Below are positions 38,610-46,810 of a DNA stretch of 64,000 nucleotides, piece after piece; the first letter of the stretch is position 1, and every line of letters starts with the position of its first letter. Below the pieces are notes generated by a model. The model was not told the origin of the DNA. It did not search any database and was given only the letters and a program-made list of their open reading frames with translations. This DNA is from Polyangiaceae bacterium. Its GTDB lineage: Bacteria; Myxococcota_A; Polyangia; Polyangiales; Polyangiaceae. The position numbers were made by a program, and so were the translations under genes. Where the stretch lies: NCBI GenBank assembly GCA_015075635.1, contig JABTUA010000002.1:2918708-2982707 (forward strand), read 5' to 3'.

Positions 38610-39959
38610 GTGAAGCGCTTTCCGGCAGCTATCGTGGCGGTGGGCCTGGCAGCGTTTGCCTGCAATCGCCCCCAGCCCCAGACGCGAGAGCCCGCGAGCG
38701 CTCCGTCCCGCGCGGTGGACGACGACGCGGAGCTCGGCCGGCTCGCCGACGAGCGGGTGATGTCGGAGCTCTCGGTGCTCGCCGACGCCCCGCTCGCGGC
38801 CTACGTGAACGGCGTGCTCTCGGCCGTCGCTCGCCAGGCCAATCCCACGGCCACCCGCTGGACGCTGCGCCTGCTCGACAGCTCGCACGTGAGCGTTCGC
38901 TCCGGACCGGGAGGCTACGTCTACGTCACCCGGGGCTTCCTGGCCTGTCTCGGCTCCGAGGCGGAGCTCGCCGCGGCCCTGGCCCACGAGGTGGCGCACG
39001 TCTCGGAGCGGCACTGGCGACGGCAGGCGGAGTACCTGGTGAAGCGCGGCGTCGAAGACGGCGACCTCGACAAGCTCCCGCCCGACGACCGCCTGGCGCT
39101 GCTCGCGCGGCTGCGCGACGAAGAGCGGACGGCTGACCGGCTCGCGCTCGGCTATCTCGAGCGCGCCGGCTACGCGCGCGGGGGGTTGGCCAAGGTGCTC
39201 CGCTTGTTCGCCGAGCTCGAACGCTTGGCCGGGGGCAGCCGCGTGCCGCCTCTGTTGCGCACGCACCCCGTCACGGGCGAGCGGCTCAGGGCGCTCGAGC
39301 AGCAGAAGGACCCGGGCGGCGAGTGGAAGGCGCGGGAGTACCTGAGCAAGATCGACGGGCTTCCCTTCGGCGAAGACCCGCGCGACGGCTACCTGTACGG
39401 CGATCGCTACGTCGTGCCGAACGCCGACTTCGAGCTCGTGCTGCCGTCGCTCTGGCGCGCGCAGCTGATCGGCAAGGATCTGATGGCGGCCCTGCCCGGC
39501 AAGGCGACCATCCTCCTGGTGGCGCGCTCCGAGCACGGGAGCCTCGAGCGCACCCTCGATGCGCTCGGGAAACGCGAGAGCTTCACGGAGTCCAACCTGG
39601 GCGGCCAGCGCGTCTTCGTCGCGAAATCCGTGCCCGAGGGCGCTCTGAGCTCGCTCTCCTGGGTGTTCGACACGCCGGTCGCCCCGCTCGTTCTGGCGCT
39701 GGTGGTGCCGCGGGGCGACGAAGAGACCGACGCGGTGAAGGCCCTGCTGGGCGGCGTGGGGAAGATCTCGAATCCTGCCTTGAAGAACCTCGGCGTGCTG
39801 CGCATCCGCCTCACCACGCTGGAGAGAGAGACCTCGCTGCGCGCTCTCTTCGCCGAGAACCCGCCGCGCACGAACCTGGCCACGCTCGCCCTGATCAACG
39901 GCGTCGGCCCGGACCAGCCGCTTCCGGCGGGCAGCGTCGTCAAGCGCGTGGATCCCTGA
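38610..39959 (+). CDS. M48 family metallopeptidase lipoprotein
   Basis: The 449-residue protein has a signal ending LAAFAC and an M48 (Oma1/BepA/LoiP-like) zinc protease domain: H126, E127 and H130 in AHEVAH, with the third-ligand region DEERTADRLALGYLERAG. The extra 200 residues after the protease include RTHPVTGERL and a second domain (LPGKATILLVARSEHG) typical of larger M48 proteins. Such enzymes degrade or help fold outer-membrane proteins. The GTG at 38610 is chosen because the signal peptide follows at once and a TAGAGA box ends 8 nt upstream. Confidence 0.9.
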   Translation: MKRFPAAIVAVGLAAFACNRPQPQTREPASAPSRAVDDDAELGRLADERVMSELSVLADAPLAAYVNGVLSAVARQANPTATRWTLRLLDSSHVSVRSGPGGYVYVTRGFLACLGSEAELAAALAHEVAHVSERHWRRQAEYLVKRGVEDGDLDKLPPDDRLALLARLRDEERTADRLALGYLERAGYARGGLAKVLRLFAELERLAGGSRVPPLLRTHPVTGERLRALEQQKDPGGEWKAREYLSKIDGLPFGEDPRDGYLYGDRYVVPNADFELVLPSLWRAQLIGKDLMAALPGKATILLVARSEHGSLERTLDALGKRESFTESNLGGQRVFVAKSVPEGALSSLSWVFDTPVAPLVLALVVPRGDEETDAVKALLGGVGKISNPALKNLGVLRIRLTTLERETSLRALFAENPPRTNLATLALINGVGPDQPLPAGSVVKRVDP

Positions 39960-39964
39960 GCGCC

Positions 39965-40246
39965 TCAGCGCACCAGGTAGCCGAGGGCCAGCACCGCCAA
40001 GAGCAGCGCGCCGAGGATCCCGAGGATCCAGAGCACCAGGCTCCGCCACGCCCCGCCGAGCGCCTTGCCCCCGCGGTCCTCGCAGGCCAGGCAGATGGCC
40101 CAGGTGCGGGTGCCGCCTTCGGTGAGCACGCAGCAATCCCCACAGATCGGTGAGCGGCAGCGCGCGCAGGGTCCCACCGCCAGCGCACCGCAGCGCACGC
40201 AGCGCTCGACGCCACCGCCGTCATCGTGGGAAACCAGCTCGGGCAA
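39965..40246 (-). CDS. Membrane-anchored B-box-like zinc-ribbon protein
   Basis: The 93-residue protein has paired cysteines (CVRCG, CARC, CGDCC, CLAC) forming one or two zinc sites and one C-terminal TM helix (LVLWILGILGALLLAVLALGY). The TTG start at 40246 has a TACACT box ending 8 nt upstream, which supports a leaderless start despite the rare codon. It lies 19 bp after the rhodanese gene and may be partly co-transcribed. Function is unknown. Confidence 0.7.
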   Translation of the reverse strand: MPELVSHDDGGGVERCVRCGALAVGPCARCRSPICGDCCVLTEGGTRTWAICLACEDRGGKALGGAWRSLVLWILGILGALLLAVLALGYLVR

Positions 40247-40265
40247 GCGGGAGCAGTGTAGCGCC

Positions 40266-40613
40266 TCACCAGCGCGACATCGCGCCCAGGTTCTTCACGC
40301 TGGAGAAGCCCGCGTCGCGCAGCACGCCGGCGGCGACGGCGCTCCGCACGCCGGAGGCGCAGTAGACGACCACGGCCCTGTCTTTCGGCGCGAGGCTCTC
40401 GAGCCTCCCGCCGAGCTCGCCGACCGGCACGTTCACGGCGCTGGGCAGGTGACCGCCTGCGAACTCGCCGGGCGTGCGCACGTCCAGGAGCAGCGCGCCA
40501 CCTTCGACGAGCTGCTTGGCCTCTGCGGGCGACACGTCGCCGAAGCGGCGGCGCAGCATGAACAGGAACAGCGCCGCGATCAGCGCCAGGAGGAGCCACT
40601 GGAGGGGGGTCAT
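40266..40613 (-). CDS. Membrane-anchored rhodanese
   Basis: The 115-residue protein has an N-terminal TM helix (WLLLALIAALFLFML) and a single rhodanese domain with active-site loop CASGVRS (C85), so it should bind persulfide. Rhodanese partners often carry sulfur or sense redox state. The ATG follows GGAGGGG 3-9 nt upstream. It is separated from the OmpA gene by a strong hairpin, so it is likely its own unit with the zinc-ribbon gene. Confidence 0.92.
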   Translation of the reverse strand: MTPLQWLLLALIAALFLFMLRRRFGDVSPAEAKQLVEGGALLLDVRTPGEFAGGHLPSAVNVPVGELGGRLESLAPKDRAVVVYCASGVRSAVAAGVLRDAGFSSVKNLGAMSRW

Positions 40614-40636
40614 GAGGATCGACCCCGGTGAGAGCC

Positions 40637-40667
40637 GGGCGCGACCGAAACCGGTTCGGCCGCGCCC
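40637..40667 (-). terminator. Strong hairpin after the OmpA gene
   Basis: A 13-bp stem (GGGCGCGGCCGAA with TTCGGTCGCGCCC on the minus strand, one G-U pair) closes a five-base loop just after the OmpA stop. No T-run follows, so it may end transcription with Rho or protect the 3' end of the abundant OmpA mRNA. Confidence 0.6.
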
Positions 40668-40673
40668 ACCCGC

Positions 40674-42671
40674 TCAGTCGACCGGGGGCGGCAGGACGCC
40701 CTTGGCCTTGGCCCGCTCACAGCCGCGCTCGGCGCCGGTTGAACCGTCGTCGGTCTTGACGACCTTGAACTCCACGCGCCGGTTCTTCTCCCAGGCCGCG
40801 GCGTTGTGCGCGTCGTCGAGCGGGCAGTACTCGCCGTAGCCCTGCGACACCAGGCGACTCTTGGCGACGCCACGGCTGACCAGCGCGTCGACCACGCTGG
40901 CGGCGCGGTCGCGGGTCAGCTTCAGGTTGTACTCGTCGCTCGAGCGCTCGTCGGCGTGACCCGCGATCTCGACCACCTGGAACTCCGGATGACCCTTCAA
41001 GGTCGCGGCCACGGCGTCGAGGATCCCGTCCGACTCGGGCAGGATCTTCGCGCTGTTGGTCTCGAACATCACCTTCTCGAGGATGATGATGTCCGAGCCC
41101 TCGATCACGACCTTGCCCTTGTCCGGGCACCCGTCTTCGTCCTCGAAGCCGTTGTAGGTCTCTGGATCGTTCGGGCACTTGTCCTTCACGTCCGGGATCT
41201 GATCCTTGTCATTGTCCGGATCCGGGCAACCGTCGGTGTCCTCGAAGCCGTCCTTGTCCTCCGGATCGAGCGGGCAGCTGTCCTCCTTGTCGAGGATGCC
41301 GTCCTTGTCGTTGTCCGGCTCGGGGCAGCCGTCCTTGTCCTCGAACCCGTCGCGATCTTCCGGATCGTCGGGGCACTTGTCGCGCGAATCGAGGATGCCG
41401 TCGCCGTCGCGGTCGCCGTCCTGACCTTCGGGGCAGCCGTCTTCGTCCTCGTCGCCGTCGCGGTCCTCAGGCGTGTTCGGACAGCGGTCGTCCACGTCCA
41501 GGATGCCGTCGTTGTCGTTGTCCGGCTCGGGGCAGCCGTCCTCGTCCCGGAAGCCGTCGAAGTCCTCCGGGTCGTCCGGGCACTGATCCTGGTCGTCCTT
41601 GTAGCCGTCGCCGTCGCGGTCGCCGATGCTGGGCTCGAACACGAAGCCGAGCACCATGCGGACGTCGGCCGCCTCGAAGCCGGTGCTGAAGATGCGGCTA
41701 CCGCCGCCCATCATCAGGTAGCTGTTTCGCTCGACGAACAGCTTGATGCCGCCCAAGAACTCCTGGCTGAGCTTCTGCTTGGAGTCGCTCTTGCCGCCGA
41801 CCAGGTAGCTGCCGTAGGTTTCGGCCACGAGGTCCAGCGGGTCGAGGACCCGGAACGCGATGCCGGCGCCGAAGGTCGCCAGGTTGCCGTTCTCGAACTC
41901 GCCTTCCTTCAGCTGGGGCTTGCCGGTGCTGTCCAGCCCGAACTTCGGGTTCTTCCCGGTGTGGCCGCGGTAGCCGGCGTCCAGGCCGAGCTTCAATCGG
42001 CCGGTGGAGCCGAAGCGGTTCTCGAACACCACGTGCGGCCAGTACCAGGCGCCGGGATCCGCGCCGAGGTCGCGCGGCGCGTCGCCGACGGGAACGCCGC
42101 CTTGCACGACGATCCCCAGTCCCGGTCCCTTGTCCACGCGGGTCAGGCGCAATTTGCCCTGGAGCGCGACCGTGCTGATCTTCTGCGCGTCGAGCTTTCC
42201 GGAGTTGTACGTGTCGCCGGTCGCGCCGATGTCGTTGGCCTCGTTGCCTGCCATCAAGATCACGGGCACCGTGATGCCGATGCTGCCGATGTTCGCGATG
42301 CCGTAGTTGAAGCCGAACGTGCCCTGGAACGAGTTCGCGACCAGCGCGTCCACACCCCGGCAGTCCGGCTGCCCCGCGTCACCGCAACCGTCCTTGTGGT
42401 TGTTCGTCCGCATCAAGTTGCGGCCGTAGTCGAGGACGAGACCGAAGCTGATGTCGTTGGATCCGAGGATGTCGGAGCCATTCACGTACATGAACCCCTT
42501 CGAGTCGACGGCCGGACGGAACAGGTGGGTGTCCATGCCGTCGCCGTTCTTCTCGTTGACGCGCGGCTCCTCCTGGCCAAACACCACCCCTGAAACCAAG
42601 AGCAGGGTACCGACGCTCGCCGCGGCGCGCACCCAGCGCTGCGACCGCTTGCTGCCGCTGTCCCAATGCAT
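40674..42671 (-). CDS. OmpA-family porin with thrombospondin type-3 repeats
   Basis: The 665-residue outer-membrane protein has a signal peptide (VGTLLLVSGVVFGQ), a beta-barrel region (about 25-340), roughly nine Asp-rich type-3 repeats (DRDGDGYKDDQDQCPDDPED, DNDNDGILDVDDRCPNTPED and others) that bind calcium, and a C-terminal OmpA peptidoglycan-binding domain (VEIAGHADERSSDEYNLKL with the conserved Asp and Arg). It links the outer membrane to peptidoglycan through a Ca-stiffened spacer. It has a TTGACA/TACGGT promoter and a GGAGAGGAGAG Shine-Dalgarno, suggesting high expression. Confidence 0.95.
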   Translation of the reverse strand: MHWDSGSKRSQRWVRAAASVGTLLLVSGVVFGQEEPRVNEKNGDGMDTHLFRPAVDSKGFMYVNGSDILGSNDISFGLVLDYGRNLMRTNNHKDGCGDAGQPDCRGVDALVANSFQGTFGFNYGIANIGSIGITVPVILMAGNEANDIGATGDTYNSGKLDAQKISTVALQGKLRLTRVDKGPGLGIVVQGGVPVGDAPRDLGADPGAWYWPHVVFENRFGSTGRLKLGLDAGYRGHTGKNPKFGLDSTGKPQLKEGEFENGNLATFGAGIAFRVLDPLDLVAETYGSYLVGGKSDSKQKLSQEFLGGIKLFVERNSYLMMGGGSRIFSTGFEAADVRMVLGFVFEPSIGDRDGDGYKDDQDQCPDDPEDFDGFRDEDGCPEPDNDNDGILDVDDRCPNTPEDRDGDEDEDGCPEGQDGDRDGDGILDSRDKCPDDPEDRDGFEDKDGCPEPDNDKDGILDKEDSCPLDPEDKDGFEDTDGCPDPDNDKDQIPDVKDKCPNDPETYNGFEDEDGCPDKGKVVIEGSDIIILEKVMFETNSAKILPESDGILDAVAATLKGHPEFQVVEIAGHADERSSDEYNLKLTRDRAASVVDALVSRGVAKSRLVSQGYGEYCPLDDAHNAAAWEKNRRVEFKVVKTDDGSTGAERGCERAKAKGVLPPPVD

Positions 42672-42756
42672 CGTCAGAGCTCTCCTCTCCAGTCGGCGGC
42701 CTCCCATCCCAGCCTTGCGGCGGAAGCCTTCGAAAATCCTAGAGTTAGTCCGCGGG

Positions 42757-42786
42757 ACCGTAGCAGAGGCCGAATTTCCCTGTCAA
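42757..42786 (-). promoter_or_regulatory. Sigma70-type promoter of the OmpA gene
   Basis: A perfect TTGACA (42786-42781) is followed after 18 bp by TACGGT (42762-42757), preceded by GC. Predicted start is about 80 nt before the ATG, giving a leader of that length. Confidence 0.75.
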
Positions 42787-42845
42787 CGCGGCGCGGCGAC
42801 GAGGGCAAGTCGCGCCCGCGTCTGCTATCCTTTCGTCGAGCTCCC

Positions 42846-43511
42846 GTGAGGCAGACGGTCGCGGTCGCCCTTCTCGCAGCCGCAGCAGCGTTCGCGCCGT
42901 GCTCCATCCTCTGCGCGGCATCCCAGGACCCGCCCGCACCCCGGGGCCCTGTCGCTCAGAGCGCAGAGGGGCACGCCACGGCGGCGGATCGGCGACGGAC
43001 CTTCGTCGGAGTGGTGGGTTTCGCCGCGCTGGTGCTCGGCCTCGCCGGCCTGTGGTTGGTGCGCCGCTCCCGGCGGGCCCTGCCCGCGCCAGCGGCAGCG
43101 GAAACGCCTCCCCCGAGCCCGATCGTGACCCAGATCCACGCGGGCAGCGCCCCGCGGGAGCCCGCGGTTCCTGCCGCGGAGGCGATGTTGCTCTGCCCCA
43201 CTTGCCGGGCGGAGTACGGCGCCGAGTCGCGCTTCTGTAAGTTCGACGGAAACCGCCTGGTAGTGGTGAGCCGGGGTACTGACACTCGAGGACCGGCCGG
43301 CGGCGTCTGCCCGGTCTGCGAACAAGGCTACGATCCGGGGGTGGTGAGCTGCCCGGTTCATGACGAGGAGCTCGTCCCAGCGGGGGCCCACCGGGCGCAG
43401 GAACGCCCGAGCGGCCAGTATCCAAAGATCTGTCCCACTTGCGGCGTCCAGTACCCAAACGGGTCGGGATTCTGTGGAGCCGACGGGTCCGCGCTGGTGA
43501 CGGTGAATTGA
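42846..43511 (+). CDS. Membrane protein with three cytoplasmic zinc ribbons
   Basis: The 221-residue protein begins with a hydrophobic signal or anchor (VAVALLAAAAAFAP), has a short outside loop, a TM helix near 55-76 (VGVVGFAALVLGLAGLWLV), a Pro/Ala linker, and three CxxC zinc-ribbon units (CPTCRAEYGAESRFC, CPVCEQGYDPGVVSC, CPTCGVQYPNGSGFC). The GTG start at 42846 is the first giving the hydrophobic N-terminus; a TATCCT box lies 14 nt upstream. It is a neighbour of the GltJ-like gene and shares a zinc-ribbon theme; function is unknown. Confidence 0.8.
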   Translation: MRQTVAVALLAAAAAFAPCSILCAASQDPPAPRGPVAQSAEGHATAADRRRTFVGVVGFAALVLGLAGLWLVRRSRRALPAPAAAETPPPSPIVTQIHAGSAPREPAVPAAEAMLLCPTCRAEYGAESRFCKFDGNRLVVVSRGTDTRGPAGGVCPVCEQGYDPGVVSCPVHDEELVPAGAHRAQERPSGQYPKICPTCGVQYPNGSGFCGADGSALVTVN

Positions 43512-43593
43512 GCGAGAATCTTGGTGCTTCGCCCGAACGGCGAACTTGGTTTAGATTTTGGGCTCTAGCCCCTGAGTTGGGAGCCGAAGCACG

Positions 43594-45150
43594 ATGAAGA
43601 TCACCTGCCAGTCATGTGGCGCGAAATATGCGATCGCGGACGACAAGGTCCGAGGACGCCGCGTCAAGGTTCGCTGCAAAGGCTGCAACGAGCCCATCAT
43701 CGTCGACGGTTATGCCGAAGAGCGGGAGGAAGCTCCAGCGGCCGACCCGGGCTACGCAGCGGGAGCGGCGGCCGACACCTGGAGCGTCAACCTGAGCGAC
43801 ACCGACCAGCGCTCGATGTCGACCAACGAGATCGTCGATGCGTGGAACGCCGGCATGCTGCCGGCGGACGCGTTCGTGTGGAAGGAGGGCATGGGCGACT
43901 GGGTGCCGCTGGCGTCGGCGCCGGAGCTCACGCCGTACCTGTCCGCTCCGCAGCACTCGGCGCCGGCGCAGCTCGAGCCGGCGCCCACGCCGGCTCCGGC
44001 TTTTGGATTTTCGCCTGGCCCGAGCGCGGGCGCGGCCCGCGTCGAGGGCGGCCGCGGCCGCGGCGCCGCGGACATCTTCGGCGCCCAGGCGTCCGCGGGG
44101 TCCGAGGAAGAAGTCGTGTCCTCCGCGGCGCAGCCCGGGGCGACGGAGTACGACGACCAGAAGCCGACGGGCGCGCGTAACGAGAACTCGGTGCTGTTCT
44201 CCCTCGACGCCCTCAAGGCAGGGGTGGGACCCGCAGCCAAGCCATCTGCGCCCGCCAAGCGCGGCACCGTGCCGCCGCCCAAGGAAGAGAAGGCCGACCT
44301 CGACGACATCATGAACATCGGCGGCGGCGCGATGGGCGGTCCGCTGTTCGGTATGAGCGCCAACCAGGCGCTGCTCGCGGCGCCCCCGCCGCCCCCCGAT
44401 CCGCCCCCGCGCCCCAGCATCCCGAGCGAGATGCCGGCGGCGTTCGGCAGCATGCCGCCTCCGGGCTTTGCTCCGCAGAAGAAGAACAACACGGTGGTGT
44501 TCGCGGTCGGCGGCGGCGTCGCGCTCCTGGCGGTGATCGCCATCGTGATCGGCGTGCTGGCGCTGCGCGGCGGCAAGAGCGAAGAGGCCAAGGCCGAGAC
44601 GGGCAAGAAGACCGAAGAAACCTCCGGCAAGAGCGGCAGCGCGAGCGAAGAGAAGAAGGAAGAAAGGCCCGTCGAGGAAGCGAAGAAGGAAGAGGCCCCC
44701 CCCACCGGCGACCCCGCCGCCGCCCCCACGGCGTCCGGCGACAAGAAGGAGGTCTCCGAAGAGGACAAGAAGCGCTTCGCCGAGGCGATGAAGAAGAAGG
44801 AAGAAGAGGACAAGACCAAGAAGCCGGAGGAGAAGAAGGAAGAGGTCACCAAGAAGGAAGAGCCGTCGAGCGGCGTCGCTTCCTTCAACAAGGGCGCGGC
44901 AATCGCCGCGCTGGGCGGCGCCGCCGCTCAGGCCTCCGGCTGCAAGCGCCCGGGCGGCCCCACCGGCAGCGGCAAGGCCGTGGTCACCTTCGCGCCCTCG
45001 GGCCGTGTCACCACCGCCAACATCAGCGGCGGTGAGTTCCCTGGTACACCGGTCGGCAGCTGCATCGCAGGCGTGTTCCGCCGCGCTCAGGTGCCGGCGT
45101 TCAGCGGCGACCCCGTGACGGTGAGCAAGGGTTTCAGCATCTCGCCTTGA
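43594..45150 (+). CDS. GltJ/AgmX-like zinc-ribbon plus GYF membrane protein
   Basis: The 518-residue protein has an N-terminal zinc ribbon (C5, C8, C28, C31; MJ0042 type), a GYF_2-like domain at about 60-112 (STNEIVDAWNAGMLPADAFVW), a Pro/Ala-rich linker, one TM helix near 304-326, a Lys/Glu-rich periplasmic stretch (335-430), and a C-terminal TonB/AgmX-type domain (GKAVVTFAPSGRVTTANISG). This order is that of Myxococcus GltJ (AgmX), in which the ribbon and GYF domains bind MglA in the gliding machine. Whether this one works in motility or another envelope-spanning complex is not known from the sequence. Confidence 0.85.
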   Translation: MKITCQSCGAKYAIADDKVRGRRVKVRCKGCNEPIIVDGYAEEREEAPAADPGYAAGAAADTWSVNLSDTDQRSMSTNEIVDAWNAGMLPADAFVWKEGMGDWVPLASAPELTPYLSAPQHSAPAQLEPAPTPAPAFGFSPGPSAGAARVEGGRGRGAADIFGAQASAGSEEEVVSSAAQPGATEYDDQKPTGARNENSVLFSLDALKAGVGPAAKPSAPAKRGTVPPPKEEKADLDDIMNIGGGAMGGPLFGMSANQALLAAPPPPPDPPPRPSIPSEMPAAFGSMPPPGFAPQKKNNTVVFAVGGGVALLAVIAIVIGVLALRGGKSEEAKAETGKKTEETSGKSGSASEEKKEERPVEEAKKEEAPPTGDPAAAPTASGDKKEVSEEDKKRFAEAMKKKEEEDKTKKPEEKKEEVTKKEEPSSGVASFNKGAAIAALGGAAAQASGCKRPGGPTGSGKAVVTFAPSGRVTTANISGGEFPGTPVGSCIAGVFRRAQVPAFSGDPVTVSKGFSISP

Positions 45151-45324
45151 GAATTTCTCGCGTCCGCGGACGACCCAAGCGCCCCGCGACTCTACCTACC
45201 GGTGAGACAGCCGGCGCCGGGCCCGGCCGGTTTTCACACTCGGGTCACTTTGGCCGATCGTGACACCCTCCGGTGCTTCCTCCGGTCGTCTGATCATGGC
45301 AAGACCGAGGATGTGATTCCGGGC

Positions 45325-45341
45325 TCGGCCTGCGGCCGAGC
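45325..45341 (+). terminator. Likely terminator between convergent genes
   Basis: CTCGGCC and GGCCGAG form a perfect 7-bp stem with loop TGC, followed on the plus strand by a T-rich stretch (CTGTCTTTCTT). It lies in the 208-bp gap after the GltJ-like gene. A second GC hairpin ending in TTTT sits near 45210-45236. No gene is seen in this gap. Confidence 0.6.
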
Positions 45342-45358
45342 TGTCTTTCTTCGGGCGC

Positions 45359-46690
45359 TCAGCCCTGGCAGCCGCAGCCGCACTCGTTCGAGAACGGCAC
45401 CGTGGGCGCCGTGCAGAAGTACTTGATGAGCGCGCACTTCTCGGCGCTCTGCGCCATCCAGGTCTTCTTCGGATCCGTGTAGTCGCAAGCCGGCTTGCAC
45501 GCGCCGTCCGTGTAGTAGCCCTTGCTCTCGCCGCTGCTGCCCGCATCGGCCATCACCGCGCCCTGGAACCCGCAGGAGTTCGAGTAGGTCTTCTGGGGCT
45601 CGCTCTTGATCACGCCGCAGACCGGCTTGTAGAGCGTGATGCAGGCGACGGGATCGTCGCAGTGCCCGTTCCGGATCTCGGAGCTCGACAGGTTGGAGAA
45701 GCTCGAGCCGAGCCACGACTCCGCGTCGCCCTTGCTGGTGAAGTTCTTCACGTAGACGGTGGGCGAATTCACGTCCGGCGGCGAGAGCCAGCCGACGGCG
45801 CAGTAGCCGTCGGGGCAGGCGCCCGCCCAGTACTTCCCCTTGCTCTCGCCCGTCGCTCCGGCCGCCGCGCGCACGACCTTCTGGAACTCGCACAGGTTCG
45901 CGTACGTGGCCTCTTTGTCGGTGGCGATGGGGACGCCGCAGACCGCGGGATCCGTGCTGGGGCAGACCTTCGAGTTGAGGGACTCGCACGTGCCGGGATT
46001 GACGCCGCTCGAGCTGACCTCCGGATCGAGGGTCACCCACTGCTTCGCTGCAGCCGCATCGCTGCCCGCGAAGTTCTTGGCGTAGTAGCGGCCGTCGCTG
46101 GTGGTGTACTCGGCGCACAGCGGCGCGTCCACGCAGACGCCCGCCTTGCACGGCGCCTTGAAGCACTGCGGAACCACGCAGGTCTTGCCGGCGCCGCAGT
46201 CGGCGTCCACGCTGCACTCCTTCGAGCAGGAGGCCGACAGCGTGTACGCGTATGCGGTCTTCACCTTTTCGTACCAGACCGGTGAAGCGAACAGCCAGTA
46301 GTCGCCGGCCGCCGCGAGCTTCACGCTCAGGCTCGCCCCGCTGTTCGTGCTGTAGGTCCAGTCGACGAGCTCGCCCTTCGCATTCATCACCATCAAGAAC
46401 GCACCGAGCTGCTTGGGCCAGCTCGCCGTCAGCGTGAAGGTCGTCTCGGTTTCCGCCGAGGCGGAGAACGAGTACACGTGCCGCCGGCTCTTCGGCACGA
46501 CGAAGTTCTTCAGCGACCCGGTCTGGCAGCCGAAGTCCCAGTCGTAGTAGCGCCAGCCGCCGGCCCAGTGGGTCTCGTCGCCGAGCGCGCTGGTGGGCTC
46601 CGCTTCGTCGGGCGCCTCCGTGGTGGCGGCGCAGCCGGCGAGCAGCGAGAGGGACAACCCGAATCCGAGAACCAGAGCTTGCTTCAGCAT
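45359..46690 (-). CDS. Lipoprotein with Kazal-like domains
   Basis: The 443-residue protein has a lipoprotein signal (LSLLAGCA), a beta-sandwich region with a GDYWLFASP segment typical of pre-peptidase C-terminal domains, a Cys-rich joint (CSVDADCGAGKTC), and two Kazal-like modules (VCGVPIATDKEATYANLCEF and VCGVIKSEPQKTYSNSCGFQ), ending CGCGCQG. Kazal domains block serine proteases, so this may protect the cell from its own or prey proteases. The ATG at 46690 has GGAGG 10 nt upstream and a TTGACC/TACATG promoter. Confidence 0.85.
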   Translation of the reverse strand: MLKQALVLGFGLSLSLLAGCAATTEAPDEAEPTSALGDETHWAGGWRYYDWDFGCQTGSLKNFVVPKSRRHVYSFSASAETETTFTLTASWPKQLGAFLMVMNAKGELVDWTYSTNSGASLSVKLAAAGDYWLFASPVWYEKVKTAYAYTLSASCSKECSVDADCGAGKTCVVPQCFKAPCKAGVCVDAPLCAEYTTSDGRYYAKNFAGSDAAAAKQWVTLDPEVSSSGVNPGTCESLNSKVCPSTDPAVCGVPIATDKEATYANLCEFQKVVRAAAGATGESKGKYWAGACPDGYCAVGWLSPPDVNSPTVYVKNFTSKGDAESWLGSSFSNLSSSEIRNGHCDDPVACITLYKPVCGVIKSEPQKTYSNSCGFQGAVMADAGSSGESKGYYTDGACKPACDYTDPKKTWMAQSAEKCALIKYFCTAPTVPFSNECGCGCQG

Positions 46691-46744
46691 TGGCGCTTTG
46701 CCTCCGGAGCCAGTCACCCGACAGGCCCCTACATGTGGGTGCGC

Positions 46745-46773
46745 CATGTACGCCCCGTAGAAACCCGGGTCAA
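46745..46773 (-). promoter_or_regulatory. Sigma70-type promoter of the Kazal lipoprotein
   Basis: On the minus strand TTGACC (46773-46768) and TACATG (46750-46745) are 17 bp apart. The predicted leader is about 45-50 nt and holds the GGAGG Shine-Dalgarno. Confidence 0.6.
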
Positions 46774-46810
46774 GCGCGAATAACGCGTCGCATAAATGCT
46801 GAAGATTCAG

